Assembly: GCA_964541255.1 (NCBI GenBank)
Contig: CAZIPL010000024.1
Location: 1 to 23,416 of the forward strand
DNA length: 23,416 bases
Direction of reading: 5' to 3'
DNA from: CAYOSU01 sp964541255
Lineage (GTDB): Bacteria > Bacillota > Clostridia > Christensenellales > CAMQZB01
Within the stretch, counting starts at the first letter, position 1; every line of letters starts with the position of its first letter. Of this stretch, positions 22,569 to 23,416 are shown piece by piece. The notes beneath the pieces were generated by a model that was given only the letters and a program-made list of their open reading frames with translations, did not search any database and was not told the origin of the DNA. Position numbers and translations under genes: made by a program.

Positions 22569-23416
22569 ATGTATAAATCTGTCAATGCGGCGTTGTTCCG
22601 CAAAATGTTTGTCGGCGGAGTCAAGAACCTCGAAGTAAACAAGCAGCTTGTCGATTCCCTGAATGTATTCCCCGTGCCTGACGGCGATACGGGAACAAAT
22701 ATGTCGATGACCCTTTCGTCGGCTGTCAAGGAACTCAACAATCTTCCGGGCAACGACATGGGCGAAATATGCGATGTAATCTCGAAGTCTGCTCTTCGCG
22801 GCGCGAGAGGAAACTCGGGCGTAATCACGTCGCAGATATTGAAAGGCTTCTGTCAAGCGGTCAAGAAAGCGAGATCGTTTGATAATCTTGCTTTGGCGAA
22901 AGCTTTCGGACAAGCGACGGAAATAGCTTATTCCGCCGTAACGAAGCCTCAGGAAGGAACTATATTGACGGTAGTCCGCGAGATGGCGGAGTATGCCGCA
23001 AAGGAATATAAATCGACCTCGTATTTCGAAGACTTCTTCTTGAAGATAATCGAAGCGGGCGAAGAATCTTTGGCAAGAACGCCCGAGATACTTCCCGTAC
23101 TTAAAAAAGCGGGCGTAGTCGATGCCGGCGGTAAAGGACTTTTGGTATTCCTTCGCGGAATGTATACCGTTTGCATCGGCGGAACGATCGACGGAGAGAT
23201 TCAAGAAGCTCCCGTTCAGATCGAGTCCAATCAAGACGACGTAATCGTAGGCGACTTTGACTTAGGCAATATCGAATTTGCTTACTGCACGGAGTTTTTC
23301 GTAATAAACATAAACAAAAAAGCGACTATTGCAGACATCGACAGATTCCTTCAGCGTCTTATGGGAATAGGCGACTGCGTTGTAGTGGTCGGTGATCTCG
23401 AATTTGTCAAGGTTCA
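22569..23416 (+). CDS. fakA: DAK-domain fatty acid kinase subunit FakA (YloV-like), 3' end cut off
   Basis: Partial: 282 residues are visible and the frame stays open to the window edge. The N-terminal DhaL/DAK1-like domain holds the Mg-ATP motif NVFPVPDGDTGTNMSMTL (D38, D40, N44), ARGNSGVITSQIL, KPQEGTILTVVRE and VDAGGKGLL. The middle domain starts near IEFAYCTEFFV. FakA phosphorylates fatty acids delivered by DegV-type FakB proteins, feeding exogenous fatty acids to phospholipid synthesis. GGAG lies 13 nt before the ATG, longer than usual, but no other start fits. It follows yloU as in B. subtilis; recG or a serine dehydratase often comes next, outside the window. Confidence 0.95.
   Translation, partial: MYKSVNAALFRKMFVGGVKNLEVNKQLVDSLNVFPVPDGDTGTNMSMTLSSAVKELNNLPGNDMGEICDVISKSALRGARGNSGVITSQILKGFCQAVKKARSFDNLALAKAFGQATEIAYSAVTKPQEGTILTVVREMAEYAAKEYKSTSYFEDFFLKIIEAGEESLARTPEILPVLKKAGVVDAGGKGLLVFLRGMYTVCIGGTIDGEIQEAPVQIESNQDDVIVGDFDLGNIEFAYCTEFFVININKKATIADIDRFLQRLMGIGDCVVVVGDLEFVKV

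Noticed and set aside
1..23416. Search for a defence, mobile, biosynthetic or CRISPR system
   Set aside because: No transposase, integrase, nuclease-toxin pair, repeat array or phage gene was seen; apart from one unknown small protein, all genes are conserved housekeeping or sporulation genes.

Overview
The window looks like a chromosomal housekeeping segment from an endospore-forming Bacillota, probably an uncultured Clostridia lineage. The clues are a moderate-to-low G+C content (mid-40s percent by eye), AGA/AGG-rich arginine codons, an NAD+-dependent ligase, MtaB, a zinc-ribbon L28, an Asp23/FakA pair and, decisively, a 26-codon spoVM gene between thiN and rpmB. No species-level call is possible from the sequence alone. 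There are no tRNA, rRNA, CRISPR or insertion-sequence features. Apart from one small unknown protein, every gene belongs to a recognisable conserved family.

Left part (1-5.75 kb): the end of a chaperone operon (dnaK, truncated by the window edge, then dnaJ and a terminator). It is followed by a translation-maintenance block: prmA, mtaB, a HIT-family hydrolase and rpsU. prmA has its own near-consensus promoter so close to the ATG that the message should be leaderless. rpsU has a separate strong promoter and ends at a clear terminator.

Middle (5.8-10.6 kb): a 139-residue protein of unknown function, then pcrA (UvrD-family helicase) and ligA (NAD+ ligase), a DNA repair pair.

Right part (10.6-23.4 kb): the conserved Bacillota cluster yicC-gmk-coaBC-priA-def-fmt-rsmB-rlmN-rsgA-rpe-thiN-spoVM, with rpmB on the opposite strand and then yloU (asp23)-fakA divergent from it. 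Genes are tightly packed and often overlap or are stop-start coupled. The cluster links nucleotide and CoA synthesis, replication restart, N-terminal formyl-Met handling (Def/Fmt), rRNA methylation (RsmB/RlmN) and ribosome maturation (RsgA).

Compared with the Bacillus subtilis order as I know it, several genes are missing from their usual slots: remA (between yicC and gmk), rpoZ (between gmk and coaBC) and prpC-prkC (between rlmN and rsgA). rsmE (prmA-mtaB) and yqeY (after rpsU) are also absent from slots they often occupy in related genomes. In the prpC-prkC position lies a 159-nt AT-rich gap with three DnaA-box sequences, two of them perfect. The rsgA gene after it has no ATG, GTG or TTG at a sensible start and appears to begin with ATT. 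These two observations are the most unusual in the window. I see no evidence of a wholly new multi-gene system.
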